Origin: Mycobacterium sp. IS-1496
Lineage (GTDB): Bacteria > Actinomycetota > Actinomycetes > Mycobacteriales > Mycobacteriaceae
Assembly (NCBI RefSeq): GCF_001499995.1
Contig: NZ_LQIU01000076.1
Coordinates: 62,001-126,000 of the forward strand
DNA: 64,000 nucleotides
Direction of reading: 5' to 3'
Below the pieces are notes generated by a model, which was not told the DNA's origin, did not search any database, and saw nothing but the letters and a program-made list of their open reading frames with translations. Shown here in pieces: positions 46,261 to 58,541 of the stretch. Made by a program: the position numbers and the translations under genes. Numbering within the stretch: the stretch's first letter is position 1; every line of letters begins with the position of its first letter.

Positions 46261-46727
46261 GTGTCAGGGACGGTCGACTCATCGTCGACGGCGACCGTGC
46301 GGTGCTGACCTTCGAACGCCGGCTGCCCTTCCCGATCGACGTGGTGTGGTCGGCGATCACCGACCCGGCCGAGCGCGGACAGTGGTTCGGCCACACCACG
46401 ATCGACGGCCGGGACGGCGGCAGCATCGAGATGGTGGCGACCGGCCCGCCGCTGCCGGATGACCGCAAGCGGATGACCGGTCGCATCCTCGTCTGGGATC
46501 CCCCACACGTCTTCGAACACGAATGGCACCAACCGATCGTCGAGAAGGGAGTGGTGCGCTACGAGCTGCGCGCCGACGGTGCCGACACGGTGCTGCGGTT
46601 CACCCACCGCGGGCTCGGTATCCGCAACGCCTCCGGGTTCCGCGGCGGCACCGCCTCGTATCTCGACCGCCTCGCCGCCCACCTGGCGGGCGCCCCGCTG
46701 CCGGAATGGAGCAATTCCCTTGGCTGA
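46257..46727 (+). CDS. AHSA1/SRPBCC-domain protein
   Basis: A 156-residue START-like protein of the activator of Hsp90 ATPase 1 family: FERRLPFPIDVVWSAITDPAERGQW near the start (key parts FPIDVVWSAITD and WFGH), then WDPPHVFEHEW and TVLRFTHRGL. It offers a hydrophobic ligand pocket; the native ligand is unknown. Coupled to ArsR by an ATGA overlap and to the following flavodoxin-like gene by an overlap at its stop. Confidence 0.87.
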   Translation: MSVRDGRLIVDGDRAVLTFERRLPFPIDVVWSAITDPAERGQWFGHTTIDGRDGGSIEMVATGPPLPDDRKRMTGRILVWDPPHVFEHEWHQPIVEKGVVRYELRADGADTVLRFTHRGLGIRNASGFRGGTASYLDRLAAHLAGAPLPEWSNSLG

Positions 46728-47334
46728 CAACGCGTTGGCCGCTACGCCGGTATGTGTGGCCGTGGCCTTCCACTCCGGCTTCGGTCACACCGCCGTCCTC
46801 GCGGAGGCGGTGGCGGCCGGGGTGCGCGCCGCCGGCGCCACGGCGATGCCGGTTGCGGTCGACGCCCTCACCGACGACGGCTGGCGGGCACTCGACGACG
46901 CCGACGCGATCGTCTTCGGCAGCCCCACCTACATGGGCAACGTCTCTGCGGCGTTCCAGGCCTTCGCCGAACGCACCGGCAGGCGGTGCCAGGAGGGCAC
47001 ATGGCGCGACAAGGTGGCCGCAGGCTTCACGAACTCCGGCGCCAAGAGCGGTGACAAGGTGGCCACGCTGATGTCGTTGGCCGTCTTCGCCGCTCAGCAC
47101 CACATGCACTGGGTGAACCTGGGTCTGGTAGCGGGCTGGAACAGTTCGGCCGGCAGCCCCGAGGATCTCAACCGGCTCGGCTTCTTCCTGGGCGCCGGCG
47201 CGCAGAGCGATGTCGACACCGGACCCGACGGCGTGCACCCCGCCGATGCACGGACATGCCGTCATCTGGGCGAGCGTGTCGCACGGGTGGCCGCGCAGCT
47301 CACGGCAGGCCGCCGCGTCACGTCAGCGGTGTGA
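46720..47334 (+). CDS. Flavodoxin-fold NAD(P)H:quinone oxidoreductase-like protein
   Basis: A 204-residue WrbA/flavodoxin-type protein: phosphate-binding loop FHSGFGHTAVLAEAV, SPTYMGNVSAAFQAF for FMN binding, and AGFTNSGAKSGDK. It probably binds FMN and reduces quinones by two electrons. The start is a TTG at 46720: GGAG lies eight bases upstream and it overlaps the AHSA1 stop; no ATG or GTG fits. It is the third gene of the ArsR operon and converges on the FAD oxidoreductase gene, overlapping by 17 bases. Confidence 0.8.
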   Translation: MADNALAATPVCVAVAFHSGFGHTAVLAEAVAAGVRAAGATAMPVAVDALTDDGWRALDDADAIVFGSPTYMGNVSAAFQAFAERTGRRCQEGTWRDKVAAGFTNSGAKSGDKVATLMSLAVFAAQHHMHWVNLGLVAGWNSSAGSPEDLNRLGFFLGAGAQSDVDTGPDGVHPADARTCRHLGERVARVAAQLTAGRRVTSAV

Positions 47335-48697
47335 GGTCCTGCAGCATCGTCGGTACCAGTTCGCTGACCGTCGGGTGGATGTGCATGGTGCGCGAGATCG
47401 CCGTATAGGGCTTCTTGGCCGTCATGATGTCGAGGATGGCGTGGACGACCTCGTCGCCGCCGACACCGAGGATGGCGGCGCCGAGGATCTCCTCGGTCTC
47501 GGCGTCCACCACCACCTTCATGAAGCCCTGGGTCTCCCCTTTTTCGACCGCACGGCCGACGCGCGTCATCGGGCGCTTGCCGACGAGCGCCTTGCGCCCG
47601 GACTTGCGCACCTGGTCGGCGGTCATACCGGCGCGGCCGAGCGGCGGGTCGATGTAGAGCGCGTAGGTGGTGATCCGGTCGCTCACACGGCGGGGGTCGT
47701 CATCGAGGAGGTTCGCCGCGACAATCTCGAAGTCGTTGTACGAGGTGTGTGTGAACGCGCCCCTGCCGTTGCAGTCCCCCATCGCCCAGATGTGGTCGGC
47801 GCTGGTGCGGAGCTGGTCGTCGACGACGATGTAGCCGCGCTCGTCGGTCTGCACGCCCGCGGCGTCGAGCCCCAGATCGTCGGTATTGGGCTGCCTGCCG
47901 ACCGCCACCAGCAGATGGCTGCCGACGATGGGTTCCGCCCCCGCGCGCGCGACGACCTCGAACCCGTTGTCTCGCTTGGTGAATTCGATCCCGTCGGCGT
48001 CGAGGATGATCTCGATGCCTTCGGCTTCCAGGATGTCCTTGATCGCCGCCGAGATATCCTCGTCTTCACGGGAGGTCAGCCGCGGGCCGTGTTCGAGCAC
48101 CGTCACCCGGGCGCCGAATCGGCGGTACATCTGGGCGAACTCCAACGCGATGTAGCTGCCGCCGACGATGACGAGATGCTCGGGCAAGGTCTCGAGGTCG
48201 AGGATGCCGACGTTGGTGAGGTAGTCGATGTCGGACAATCCGGGCAGATCCGGGGCGACGGCGCGGCCGCCGACGTTGAGGTAGAAACGGTCGGCCTTGA
48301 GTACCTGATCGTCGACCCGCACGGTGTGCGGATCCTCGAAGCGGGCATGGCCGCGGATGAACGTGCACCCGTCCATCCCCTGCAGCCACGATTCGACGCC
48401 GTCGCGGTCGTCGAGCATGATCCTGTCCTTGCGGGCCTTGACCTTTCCCATGTCGACGGTCACCTCACCGGTGCCGACGCCGTATTCGGCGCCGCGCCGG
48501 GCCAAGTGGGCCGCGTGCGCGCTGGCGACGAGCGTCTTGGTGGGGATGCACCCGTAGTTGACGCAGGTGCCGCCGACGAGCTTGCGTTCGATGACGGCGA
48601 CGGACTGCCCGGCCTCGGTCAGCCGACCGGCCAGGGGCGGGCCGGCTTGCCCGGCGCCGATGATGATCGCGTCGAATGTCGTTGGCTCCGTTGCCAT
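47318..48697 (-). CDS. FAD-dependent pyridine nucleotide-disulfide oxidoreductase (mercuric reductase-like)
   Basis: A 459-residue class I flavoprotein. The FAD-binding motif is IIGAGQAGPPLAGRL, the redox-active disulfide is GGTCVNYGCIPTKT near residues 40-50, the NAD(P)H motif is VIVGGSYIALEFAQ, and the second FAD motif is IWAMGDCNG. The C-terminal HIHPTVSE keeps a His-Glu acid-base pair as in dihydrolipoamide dehydrogenase, and no extra Cys pair of true mercuric reductase is present, so it probably reduces another disulfide or quinone. The ATG at 48697 is the first good start. Confidence 0.83.
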   Translation of the reverse strand: MATEPTTFDAIIIGAGQAGPPLAGRLTEAGQSVAVIERKLVGGTCVNYGCIPTKTLVASAHAAHLARRGAEYGVGTGEVTVDMGKVKARKDRIMLDDRDGVESWLQGMDGCTFIRGHARFEDPHTVRVDDQVLKADRFYLNVGGRAVAPDLPGLSDIDYLTNVGILDLETLPEHLVIVGGSYIALEFAQMYRRFGARVTVLEHGPRLTSREDEDISAAIKDILEAEGIEIILDADGIEFTKRDNGFEVVARAGAEPIVGSHLLVAVGRQPNTDDLGLDAAGVQTDERGYIVVDDQLRTSADHIWAMGDCNGRGAFTHTSYNDFEIVAANLLDDDPRRVSDRITTYALYIDPPLGRAGMTADQVRKSGRKALVGKRPMTRVGRAVEKGETQGFMKVVVDAETEEILGAAILGVGGDEVVHAILDIMTAKKPYTAISRTMHIHPTVSELVPTMLQDLTPLT

Positions 48698-48698
48698 C

Positions 48699-49181
48699 TC
48701 ACACCACCGAGGTGAGCCAGGCGATGGCGAGGCCGCCGGCCACGGCGACTCCGTCCTCGAGCAGCGCGATCGGCAGGTCGCGTCCGCGGTTGGCGGCCAC
48801 CAGGCGTTTGCGAGCCTCATATCCCCCGAGCGTGCCGAGCACTGCGCCGATGACCCCGGCGCCCAGCCCGCCGAACGTGTACCCCCAGGCGGTTCCGATC
48901 ACCGCGCCGGCGAACCCGCCGGAGACCAGGCGGGGAATGAACTGCATCGGTGTCTTGCGACTGGGCGTCTTGGGCAACTGGTCGGTGACGAGTTCACCCA
49001 CCGCGAGGACGGTGGCCACCGTGACCGTGATCGGGTGCGCCAGCCATTGCGCCCACGTCCCGTCGAGGACGATCCAGCCCAGCATCGCCGCCCACGCGAC
49101 CGCCGCGGGGGCGGTGAAAGTGCGCAATCCGGCGACCACACCGATCAGCAGCGCGAGGAGCAGGACAAGGGCATGCGTCAT
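48699..49181 (-). CDS. DUF4126 membrane protein (Rv2120c-like)
   Basis: A 160-residue membrane protein with Gly/Ala-rich helices: LLALLIGVVAGLRTFTAPAAV at the start (characteristic LRTFTAPA), a loop with ELVTDQLPKTPSRK, and AGAVIGTAWGYTFGGLGAGV. Length and place before hisG match Rv2120c. The ATG at 49181 has GGAGG upstream. It is transcribed toward, and nearly touches, the FAD oxidoreductase gene (one base between), suggesting an operon. Function is unknown. Confidence 0.8.
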   Translation of the reverse strand: MTHALVLLLALLIGVVAGLRTFTAPAAVAWAAMLGWIVLDGTWAQWLAHPITVTVATVLAVGELVTDQLPKTPSRKTPMQFIPRLVSGGFAGAVIGTAWGYTFGGLGAGVIGAVLGTLGGYEARKRLVAANRGRDLPIALLEDGVAVAGGLAIAWLTSVV

Positions 49182-49490
49182 GGCAACCTCCGGCCGACGG
49201 TGAGTCTCCCGGACGCTAGCACGCAACATCGGTTCGCACCGGGCAACGAGCGACGGCGGCGCGGCCGCGCCGTGGGCAACGTTCGCCGGCGGGAGTTGCT
49301 CAAATCTGCAAAGACACCGCTTGCGTGGTTTTCGCGCTGTGCTACGTTATTGACGCGTTTGCTGGTGATGGTGGTTCGGACATGGTTCCGGCCCGCCGTC
49401 GGGGGGTGGAACCGCAAACGCTGGGCACCGCCGGAACTCACCGGCGGGCGTTCGTCGTCGCACCCCCCGCAGTGAAAGGCTCGGGTCCCG
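49182..49490. other. 309-base non-coding region upstream of the surface protein
   Basis: No gene is supported here. It holds the divergent promoters of the DUF4126 and surface-protein genes. A possible rightward promoter is TTGCGT at 49321 with TACGTT at 49343, a 16-base spacer. The surface-protein start is preceded by GTGAAAGG. Confidence 0.4.
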
Positions 49491-51209
49491 ATGCGATCAG
49501 CACCCAACTCTGGACGGCGCATCGGCGTCATCGGCGTCGTCTCGACCACGGCGATCTCGCTCACCGCGGCGCTGTCCGGCGTCCCCGCGGCGGCCGACCC
49601 GTTGGACGACTCGTCGTCACCGACGACCACGGTGTCCGCGCCCGAGCCGCAGTACGAACAGGCTCCGCAGTTCGAGATGCCCTCGTTCGAGGTGCCGTCG
49701 TTCCCGGCGCCGGCACAGGTCGAACAGGCTCCGGTGCAACAGGCGCCAGTCGAAGCACCCGTCCAACAGGCACCGGTGCAGGAGGCGCCCGTCCAACAGG
49801 CACCCGTCGAACAGGCACCCGTTGAGGAAGCGCCCGTCGAAGCACCGGTCAAACAGGCGCCCGTCGAAGCGCCGGTCGAAGCGCCGGTCGAGCAGGCCCC
49901 GGTCGAACAGGCCCCGGTGCAGGAGGCGCCCGTCCAACAGGCACCCGTCGAACAGGCCCCCGTCCAGCAGGTGCCCGCCGGCCCGACGCCTTCCGCCATC
50001 CCCGAGCGGCAGCCGGATGCCGAATTGCGTCCTGGCACAGATCCTTCCGATACAAAGCCGTCCGACACGAAGCCGTCCGACACGAAGCCGTCCGACACGA
50101 AGCCTTCCGATGCGAAGCCGTCCGACACGAAGCCTCCCGACACGAAGCCTTCCGATGTCATCACCGAGCCCAGCGCGCCACAGCCCAGCGCGCCCGAGCC
50201 CAGCGCGCCCGAACCCGGCGAAGCCAACGACGACACCCCCCAGGGCCGGGTGACGTCGGTCGCCGTCGAACCGAAGGCCGTCCCCGAGGCCAGGCCCGAC
50301 AGCCTCGCCGCACCCGAAGAAGACGTCCGGCTCGCGCAGAACGCCCGGCCGGTGGAGGTCAGCCCGGCGCCCGCCCCGGTCACCGAGGTCAACCAGTTCC
50401 GTCAGCAGGTCACCAACCTGACGACGAACAACATCACCACCAACAACACGACCATCAACCAGAACACGATCAACCAGAACACGACGGTCATCCAGAACAC
50501 CGTCGTCCGGTCGAACATCGTGCAGTACTCCCCGCGGTGGGTGCAGTACGACACCTACTACCGGCCGCGGATCTGCAATCCGTATCGCAACCCGCTCCGC
50601 GTCGTCTACTACTACGAGGGCGCACCCCGGGTCGGCATCATCCCGCCGCTGGGCAACATCGTCGTCGAGGCGGCCGCCGTCGGGGCCTACAACTTCACCG
50701 CCATGGTCCTCGACGCCGCGGGCGCAGCGACGAATGTCGCCGTGGGCAGCTTCTTCGGAGGGGGCTACTTCCCCGGCCCGGGCCTGCCGCCACCTCCAGC
50801 GCCGCCGCGCCTCGTCCGCTACGACAACGTGCCCGTGCAGGTGCGGTACACCTCGGCGACCTACCGGCCCTTCCGTGTGCAGCGGGTGGTCGACGCCGGG
50901 TTCGACCGGGTGGTCGGACAGCGAAAGGTGTTGCTGGACGGCGTGACACCGGCGTGGGGTGAGTGGAAGCAGAACTCCGCCGGTGAGCGCCAGTTCGAGA
51001 TCAACCAGACCCAGCAGTTCCCCGGTCTCGACTCCCCCGCGCAGGTGCCGCTGCCCGGCGACTACCCGCTGGAACTCGTCAACGACGAAGCCTCGGGTCT
51101 GAGCATGCGGGACAAGTTCCTGATCGGACTCGCCGGGACGCTGGGCACGCTGGCGCTGGCCGCGGTGGGGCTCAGCGTCCACCTCAACCGGCGCCGGCCG
51201 CGCGCCTGA
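49491..51209 (+). CDS. Repeat-rich cell-surface protein with C-terminal membrane anchor
   Basis: A 572-residue exported protein I cannot place in a named family. Signal peptide about 1-35 (VPAAADP cleavage region); Pro-Val-Glu/Gln-rich repeats at residues 78-163; repeats of Asp-Thr-Lys-Pro-Ser at 184-222; a Ser-Ala-Pro-Glu stretch to 242; an Asn/Thr/Gln/Ile tract at 307-337; a Tyr/Pro/Arg-rich folded domain at about 345-520; and a C-terminal hydrophobic helix (about 545-565) ending in basic residues. The plan is a wall-spanning stalk carrying a folded domain, held in the membrane. No homologue in M. tuberculosis occupies this place as far as I recall. Confidence 0.7.
   Translation: MRSAPNSGRRIGVIGVVSTTAISLTAALSGVPAAADPLDDSSSPTTTVSAPEPQYEQAPQFEMPSFEVPSFPAPAQVEQAPVQQAPVEAPVQQAPVQEAPVQQAPVEQAPVEEAPVEAPVKQAPVEAPVEAPVEQAPVEQAPVQEAPVQQAPVEQAPVQQVPAGPTPSAIPERQPDAELRPGTDPSDTKPSDTKPSDTKPSDTKPSDAKPSDTKPPDTKPSDVITEPSAPQPSAPEPSAPEPGEANDDTPQGRVTSVAVEPKAVPEARPDSLAAPEEDVRLAQNARPVEVSPAPAPVTEVNQFRQQVTNLTTNNITTNNTTINQNTINQNTTVIQNTVVRSNIVQYSPRWVQYDTYYRPRICNPYRNPLRVVYYYEGAPRVGIIPPLGNIVVEAAAVGAYNFTAMVLDAAGAATNVAVGSFFGGGYFPGPGLPPPPAPPRLVRYDNVPVQVRYTSATYRPFRVQRVVDAGFDRVVGQRKVLLDGVTPAWGEWKQNSAGERQFEINQTQQFPGLDSPAQVPLPGDYPLELVNDEASGLSMRDKFLIGLAGTLGTLALAAVGLSVHLNRRRPRA
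49722..49979 (+). repeat. Pro-Val-Glu/Gln coding repeats
   Basis: About 17 copies of short units of the form A-P-V-(E/Q)-(Q/E/A) in the surface-protein gene, with near-identical DNA copies (for example CAGGCACCCGTC and CAGGCGCCCGTC). Slippage and recombination are expected to change copy number. Confidence 0.8.
50040..50156 (+). repeat. Asp-Thr-Lys-Pro-Ser coding repeats
   Basis: Eight tandem copies of a 15-base unit (TCCGACACGAAGCCG with small changes) encoding S-D-T-K-P, the middle ones identical at DNA level, which points to recent expansion. Confidence 0.85.
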
Positions 51210-51216
51210 GCGGTGC

Positions 51217-52068
51217 TCAGAAGCGGCAGAACCGGATGTCGGAGGCGAGGATCGCCTTGGCGCCGATCGCGGCGAGTTCGTCCATGATCGCGTTGACGTC
51301 GCGTCGGGGCACCAGCGCCCGAACCGCCACCCAGTCCGGGTCGGCCAACGGGGCGATGGTGGGCGATTCCAGCCCCGGCGTCACCTCGGTGGCCCGTTCG
51401 AGCACGTGCCGCGGGCAGTCGTAGTCCAGCATCAGGTACTGCTGGCCGAACACCACACCCTGCACGCGGGCGGCGAGTTGGTCACGCGCAGCGGCGTTCT
51501 CGTCGTCGGCGCCGTCGCGCTCGATCAGGACCGCCTCCGAATCGCACAGCGAGTCACCGAACGCGACCAGGTTGTGCAGCCCCAGCGTGCGGCCGGAACC
51601 GACCACGTCGGCGATCGCGTCGGCGACACCGAGCGCCACCGAGATCTCCACCGCACCGTCGAGCCGGATCACGGTCGCCTCGATCCCCTTGGCGGCGAGG
51701 TCTTTTCGCACCAGATTCGGAAACGCGGTGGCGATCCGCTTACCGTTCAGATCCGCCGGCGTCCAGTCGCGTCCGGCCGGGGCGGCGTAGCGGAAGGTCG
51801 ACGATCCGAACCCCAGCGCCAGCCGTTCGCGCACCGGTGCGTCCGATTCGGCGGCCAGGTCCCGGCCGGTGATCCCGAAGTCGAGTTGGCCGGAGCCGAC
51901 GTAGATCGCGATGTCCTTCGGGCGCAGGAAGAAGAACTCGACGTTGTTGGCCGGGTCGACGACCGTCAGGTCCTTGGTGTCGGTCCGGCGTCGGTAGCCC
52001 GCCTCCGACAGGATCTCGGCGGCCGGTTCGCTCAGCGTGCCCTTGTTGGGCACGGCGACCCTCAGCAT
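51217..52068 (-). CDS. hisG: ATP phosphoribosyltransferase (long form)
   Basis: A 283-residue long-form HisG: MLRVAVPNKGTLSEPAAEIL start, LRPKDIAIYVGSGQLDFGITG, GVADAIADVVGSGRT for PRPP binding, and the C-terminal regulatory ACT-like domain ending AKAILASDIRFCRF. It catalyses the first step of histidine synthesis and is feedback-inhibited by histidine through that domain. The ATG at 52068 matches the conserved start; a GTG three codons upstream overlaps the hisE stop (GTGA) and is possible. It forms a two-gene operon with hisE. Confidence 0.95.
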   Translation of the reverse strand: MLRVAVPNKGTLSEPAAEILSEAGYRRRTDTKDLTVVDPANNVEFFFLRPKDIAIYVGSGQLDFGITGRDLAAESDAPVRERLALGFGSSTFRYAAPAGRDWTPADLNGKRIATAFPNLVRKDLAAKGIEATVIRLDGAVEISVALGVADAIADVVGSGRTLGLHNLVAFGDSLCDSEAVLIERDGADDENAAARDQLAARVQGVVFGQQYLMLDYDCPRHVLERATEVTPGLESPTIAPLADPDWVAVRALVPRRDVNAIMDELAAIGAKAILASDIRFCRF

Positions 52069-52073
52069 GCCGT

Positions 52074-52355
52074 TCACAGCTTGCGGTAGACGTCGTCGGG
52101 CGACAGGCCGCGGGCGATCATCAGCACCTGCGTCCAGTACAGCAACTGGCTGATCTCCTCGGCGAGCGCGTCGTCACTCTCGTGTTCGGCGGCGAGCCAC
52201 ACCTCGCCGGCCTCCTCGAGGATCTTCTTGCCCAGGCCGTGCACGCCCCCGTCGAGGGCCGCCACGGTGCCGCTGCCCTCGGGCCGGGTGCGCGCGCGCT
52301 CGGTCAACTCGTCGAACAGCGCATCGAAGGTCTTCACGGGCTGCGATTCTCCCAC
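52074..52355 (-). CDS. hisE: Phosphoribosyl-ATP pyrophosphatase
   Basis: A 93-residue all-alpha MazG-like enzyme: VKTFDALFDELTERA, LGKKILEEAGEVWLAAEHES and EEISQLLYWTQVLMI with the metal-binding Glu residues. It catalyses the second histidine step. Stand-alone HisE (not fused to HisI) adjacent to hisG is the mycobacterial arrangement (Rv2122c-Rv2121c). The start is a GTG at 52355. Confidence 0.95.
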   Translation of the reverse strand: MGESQPVKTFDALFDELTERARTRPEGSGTVAALDGGVHGLGKKILEEAGEVWLAAEHESDDALAEEISQLLYWTQVLMIARGLSPDDVYRKL

Positions 52356-52411
52356 GCCGTCAGGGTCAGCCCCGTGCGGGCACGGTCATCAACACCGAGC
52401 GGGCACGGCCC

Positions 52412-53890
52412 TCAACCCTCCTTGGCGGCGGTGGGCAGGTCCTCCTTGAGGATCTCGCCGTGCATGTCCTCCAGCGACACGCCCTTGGTCTCCCGCACCC
52501 AGCGCCACACGAACAGGCCCGACAGAATCGCGCACAGCCCGTAGAAACCGTAGGCCAGACCGAGGTGCTCGCGCAGTCCCGGGAAGGTGACGGTGATCAG
52601 CCAGTTGGCCGCCCACTGACCGGCGGCGGCCAGGCCCAGCGCGGCGGCGCGGATGCGGTTGGGGAACATCTCGCCGAGCAGCACCCACACGACCGGGCCC
52701 CAGGACATGCCGAACGCGACGACGAACAGGTTCGCCGCGATGAGCGCGATCACCCCGGACGCGCCGGGCAGGCTCGGGTTGCCGTCGGGGCCGATGGTGG
52801 CGTTGGCGAAGATCACCGCCATGGTGATCAGCGTGACCGCCATTCCCGATGAGCCGATGAGCAGCAGCGGTTTGCGGCCGATCTTGTCGATCAGCGCGAT
52901 CGCGATGAGCGTGGTCAGCACGTTGATCACCGACGTGATGACGGTGTAGATCGCCGACTCGTCGGCGCTGAAGCCGACCGCCTGCCACAGCACGTTGGAG
53001 TAGTAGAAGATCACGTTGATACCGACGAACTGCTGGAAGATCGACAGTCCGAGGCCCACCCAGACGATGCCGTAGAGACCGCCGGTCGGCTTGCGCAGAT
53101 CCCGCCACGACGGCTTGTCCTCGCGCTCGAGCGTGTCGCGGATCCGGGTGATCGTGATCTCGAGGTTCTTGCCGCCGAGCAGCGTGCTCAGCACCCGCCG
53201 CGCCTCCGGGATCCGGTGGCTGGCAACCAGATACCGCGGGGATTCGGGGATCGTGAACGCCAGCGCGCCGTACACCACCGCGGGCACCGCCATCGCCAGG
53301 AACATCCACCGCCAGGCGTCGACGCCGAACCACAGCGGTTCGTTCGGGCCTCCTGCCGCCCACTGCAGCAGCCAGTTGACGACGAACGACAGGAAGATGC
53401 CGGACACGATCGCCAGCTGCTGCAGGGATCCGAGCCGGCCGCGGATGCTCGGCGGCGAGGTCTCCGCGATGTACGCGGGTGCGATCACCGACGCCACGCC
53501 GACGCCGATGCCGCCGACGATCCGGAACAGCACGACTGCCCACACCTCGGGTGCGAAGCCCGTCCCGAAGGCACTTATGAGGAACAGCACAGCGGCGATC
53601 TTCATCACCGCGATACGCCCGATCTTGTCGGCGATGCGGCCCGCGGTCATCGCCCCGGCCGCGGCGCCCAGCAGCGCCGATGCGACCGCGAAACCGAGTG
53701 AGGCGTTGCCGATGCCGAAGTCCTCCTGGATGGAGTCGACGGCGCCGTTGATGACCGCGCTGTCGTAGCCGAACAGCAGGCCGCCGAGCGCCGCCACGGA
53801 GGCGATCCGGACCGCGGTCTTGCCGGAGGTGAATTGGTCGTCCCCGACCGGCAGATCGTCCCCTACCGGCGCCCCTCCGTGACCAGCCAT
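52412..53890 (-). CDS. Sugar-porter family MFS transporter
   Basis: A 492-residue 12-helix transporter: GGLLFGYDSAVINGA in helix 1, RIADKIGR between helices 2 and 3, PESPRYLV before the central loop, QQFVGINVIFYY in helix 7, DKIGRKPLL, and a final RETKGVSLEDM motif. These are hallmarks of the sugar porter family (hexose/pentose proton symport). The ATG at 53890 has AAGGGA upstream; an in-frame extension was dropped. No sugar catabolism gene is next to it, so the substrate is open. Confidence 0.9.
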   Translation of the reverse strand: MAGHGGAPVGDDLPVGDDQFTSGKTAVRIASVAALGGLLFGYDSAVINGAVDSIQEDFGIGNASLGFAVASALLGAAAGAMTAGRIADKIGRIAVMKIAAVLFLISAFGTGFAPEVWAVVLFRIVGGIGVGVASVIAPAYIAETSPPSIRGRLGSLQQLAIVSGIFLSFVVNWLLQWAAGGPNEPLWFGVDAWRWMFLAMAVPAVVYGALAFTIPESPRYLVASHRIPEARRVLSTLLGGKNLEITITRIRDTLEREDKPSWRDLRKPTGGLYGIVWVGLGLSIFQQFVGINVIFYYSNVLWQAVGFSADESAIYTVITSVINVLTTLIAIALIDKIGRKPLLLIGSSGMAVTLITMAVIFANATIGPDGNPSLPGASGVIALIAANLFVVAFGMSWGPVVWVLLGEMFPNRIRAAALGLAAAGQWAANWLITVTFPGLREHLGLAYGFYGLCAILSGLFVWRWVRETKGVSLEDMHGEILKEDLPTAAKEG

Positions 53891-54010
53891 CGAACGTCCC
53901 TTCCCGCGCATCGTCGCGTGACCGGAATCACATTCAAGCACTCATCCGGTCGGAAAAGGCGGGTTCCCGGAAGTGGAGGACGTGAAACCGGGCGGCCCGG
54001 GATGCCGCTG

Positions 54011-54697
54011 TCAGGCGCTGCGTCGGCCGGAGGTGACGTCGATCTCCGCATGAAAGGCACGTAGGTCCTCGACGGCGACGTCGCGCAGCGAATCAACGTG
54101 CCTGCGGCGCGGACTCAGGGGGACGACGACATCGTTGGGCACCACGAGCACCGGACAACCGGCGAGTTCGGCGGCCAGCGTTCCGGTCGCCGAATCCTCC
54201 ACCGCCAGGCAGGCGCCCGGATCGAGGCCGAGCAGCTCGGCGGCTCGGCGGTAGGGGTCCGGTTCGGGCTTGCCGTTGGGCACCTCGTCACCGCACACCG
54301 TCACCGAGAAGAAGTGGCGGCCGATGCTGTCGAGCGCCTGCTCGGTCAGCGCACGCTGGGTGTTGGTGACCAGGGCCATCGGAACATCTTCGCGCGCAAG
54401 CGCTTCGAGCAGTTCGCGGGCGCCGTCACACCACGGCAGGCCGTGGGTGGCGAACAGCTCACCGGTGTGGTGGTGCAGCCAGCGGTCGGCCTCGGCCATC
54501 GCCGCCGGGTCGGGCTCGAGACCGAGGTCGGCGAAGATCGTCCTGATGGTGTTCTCCGCGGAGCTGCCGACAAGGGCGGTGCGCAGTTCGTCGGTGATCA
54601 CCCCGCCGAGCCGGTCGTAGAGCGCGGCGAGCGAGACGTCCCAGAGCTTTTCGGAGTCGACGAGCGTTCCGTCCATGTCCCACAGCACCGCTCGCAT
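54011..54697 (-). CDS. HAD-family hydrolase (beta-phosphoglucomutase/phosphatase-like)
   Basis: A 228-residue HAD enzyme: motif I WDMDGTLVDSEK (nucleophile Asp7, general acid Asp9), cap domain at about 15-90, motif II LVTNT, motif III Lys in NGKPEPDPYRRA and motif IV LAVEDSATG. It should dephosphorylate a small metabolite, perhaps a sugar phosphate linked to the neighbouring sugar porter, but substrate cannot be read from sequence. It lies between that transporter and metH on the same strand, with 93 bases to the metH stop. Confidence 0.88.
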   Translation of the reverse strand: MRAVLWDMDGTLVDSEKLWDVSLAALYDRLGGVITDELRTALVGSSAENTIRTIFADLGLEPDPAAMAEADRWLHHHTGELFATHGLPWCDGARELLEALAREDVPMALVTNTQRALTEQALDSIGRHFFSVTVCGDEVPNGKPEPDPYRRAAELLGLDPGACLAVEDSATGTLAAELAGCPVLVVPNDVVVPLSPRRRHVDSLRDVAVEDLRAFHAEIDVTSGRRSA

Positions 54698-54791
54698 GAG
54701 GCCATTGTGTCACGGGTCCGTGACGTCGAGCGAACCGCGAGGAAACGCCGTGCAGCCGTGGACATTCGTGCGCTCGCCACCCGCGTGGGGC

Positions 54792-58541
<3,750 letters not shown>

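Noticed and set aside
47318..48697. True mercuric reductase
   Set aside because: There is no N-terminal metal-binding domain or C-terminal Cys pair, and a His-Glu pair is kept; a general disulfide/quinone oxidoreductase is safer.
50040..50156. Short direct repeats as a CRISPR array
   Set aside because: The 15-base units are contiguous, in frame and encode S-D-T-K-P; there are no spacers.
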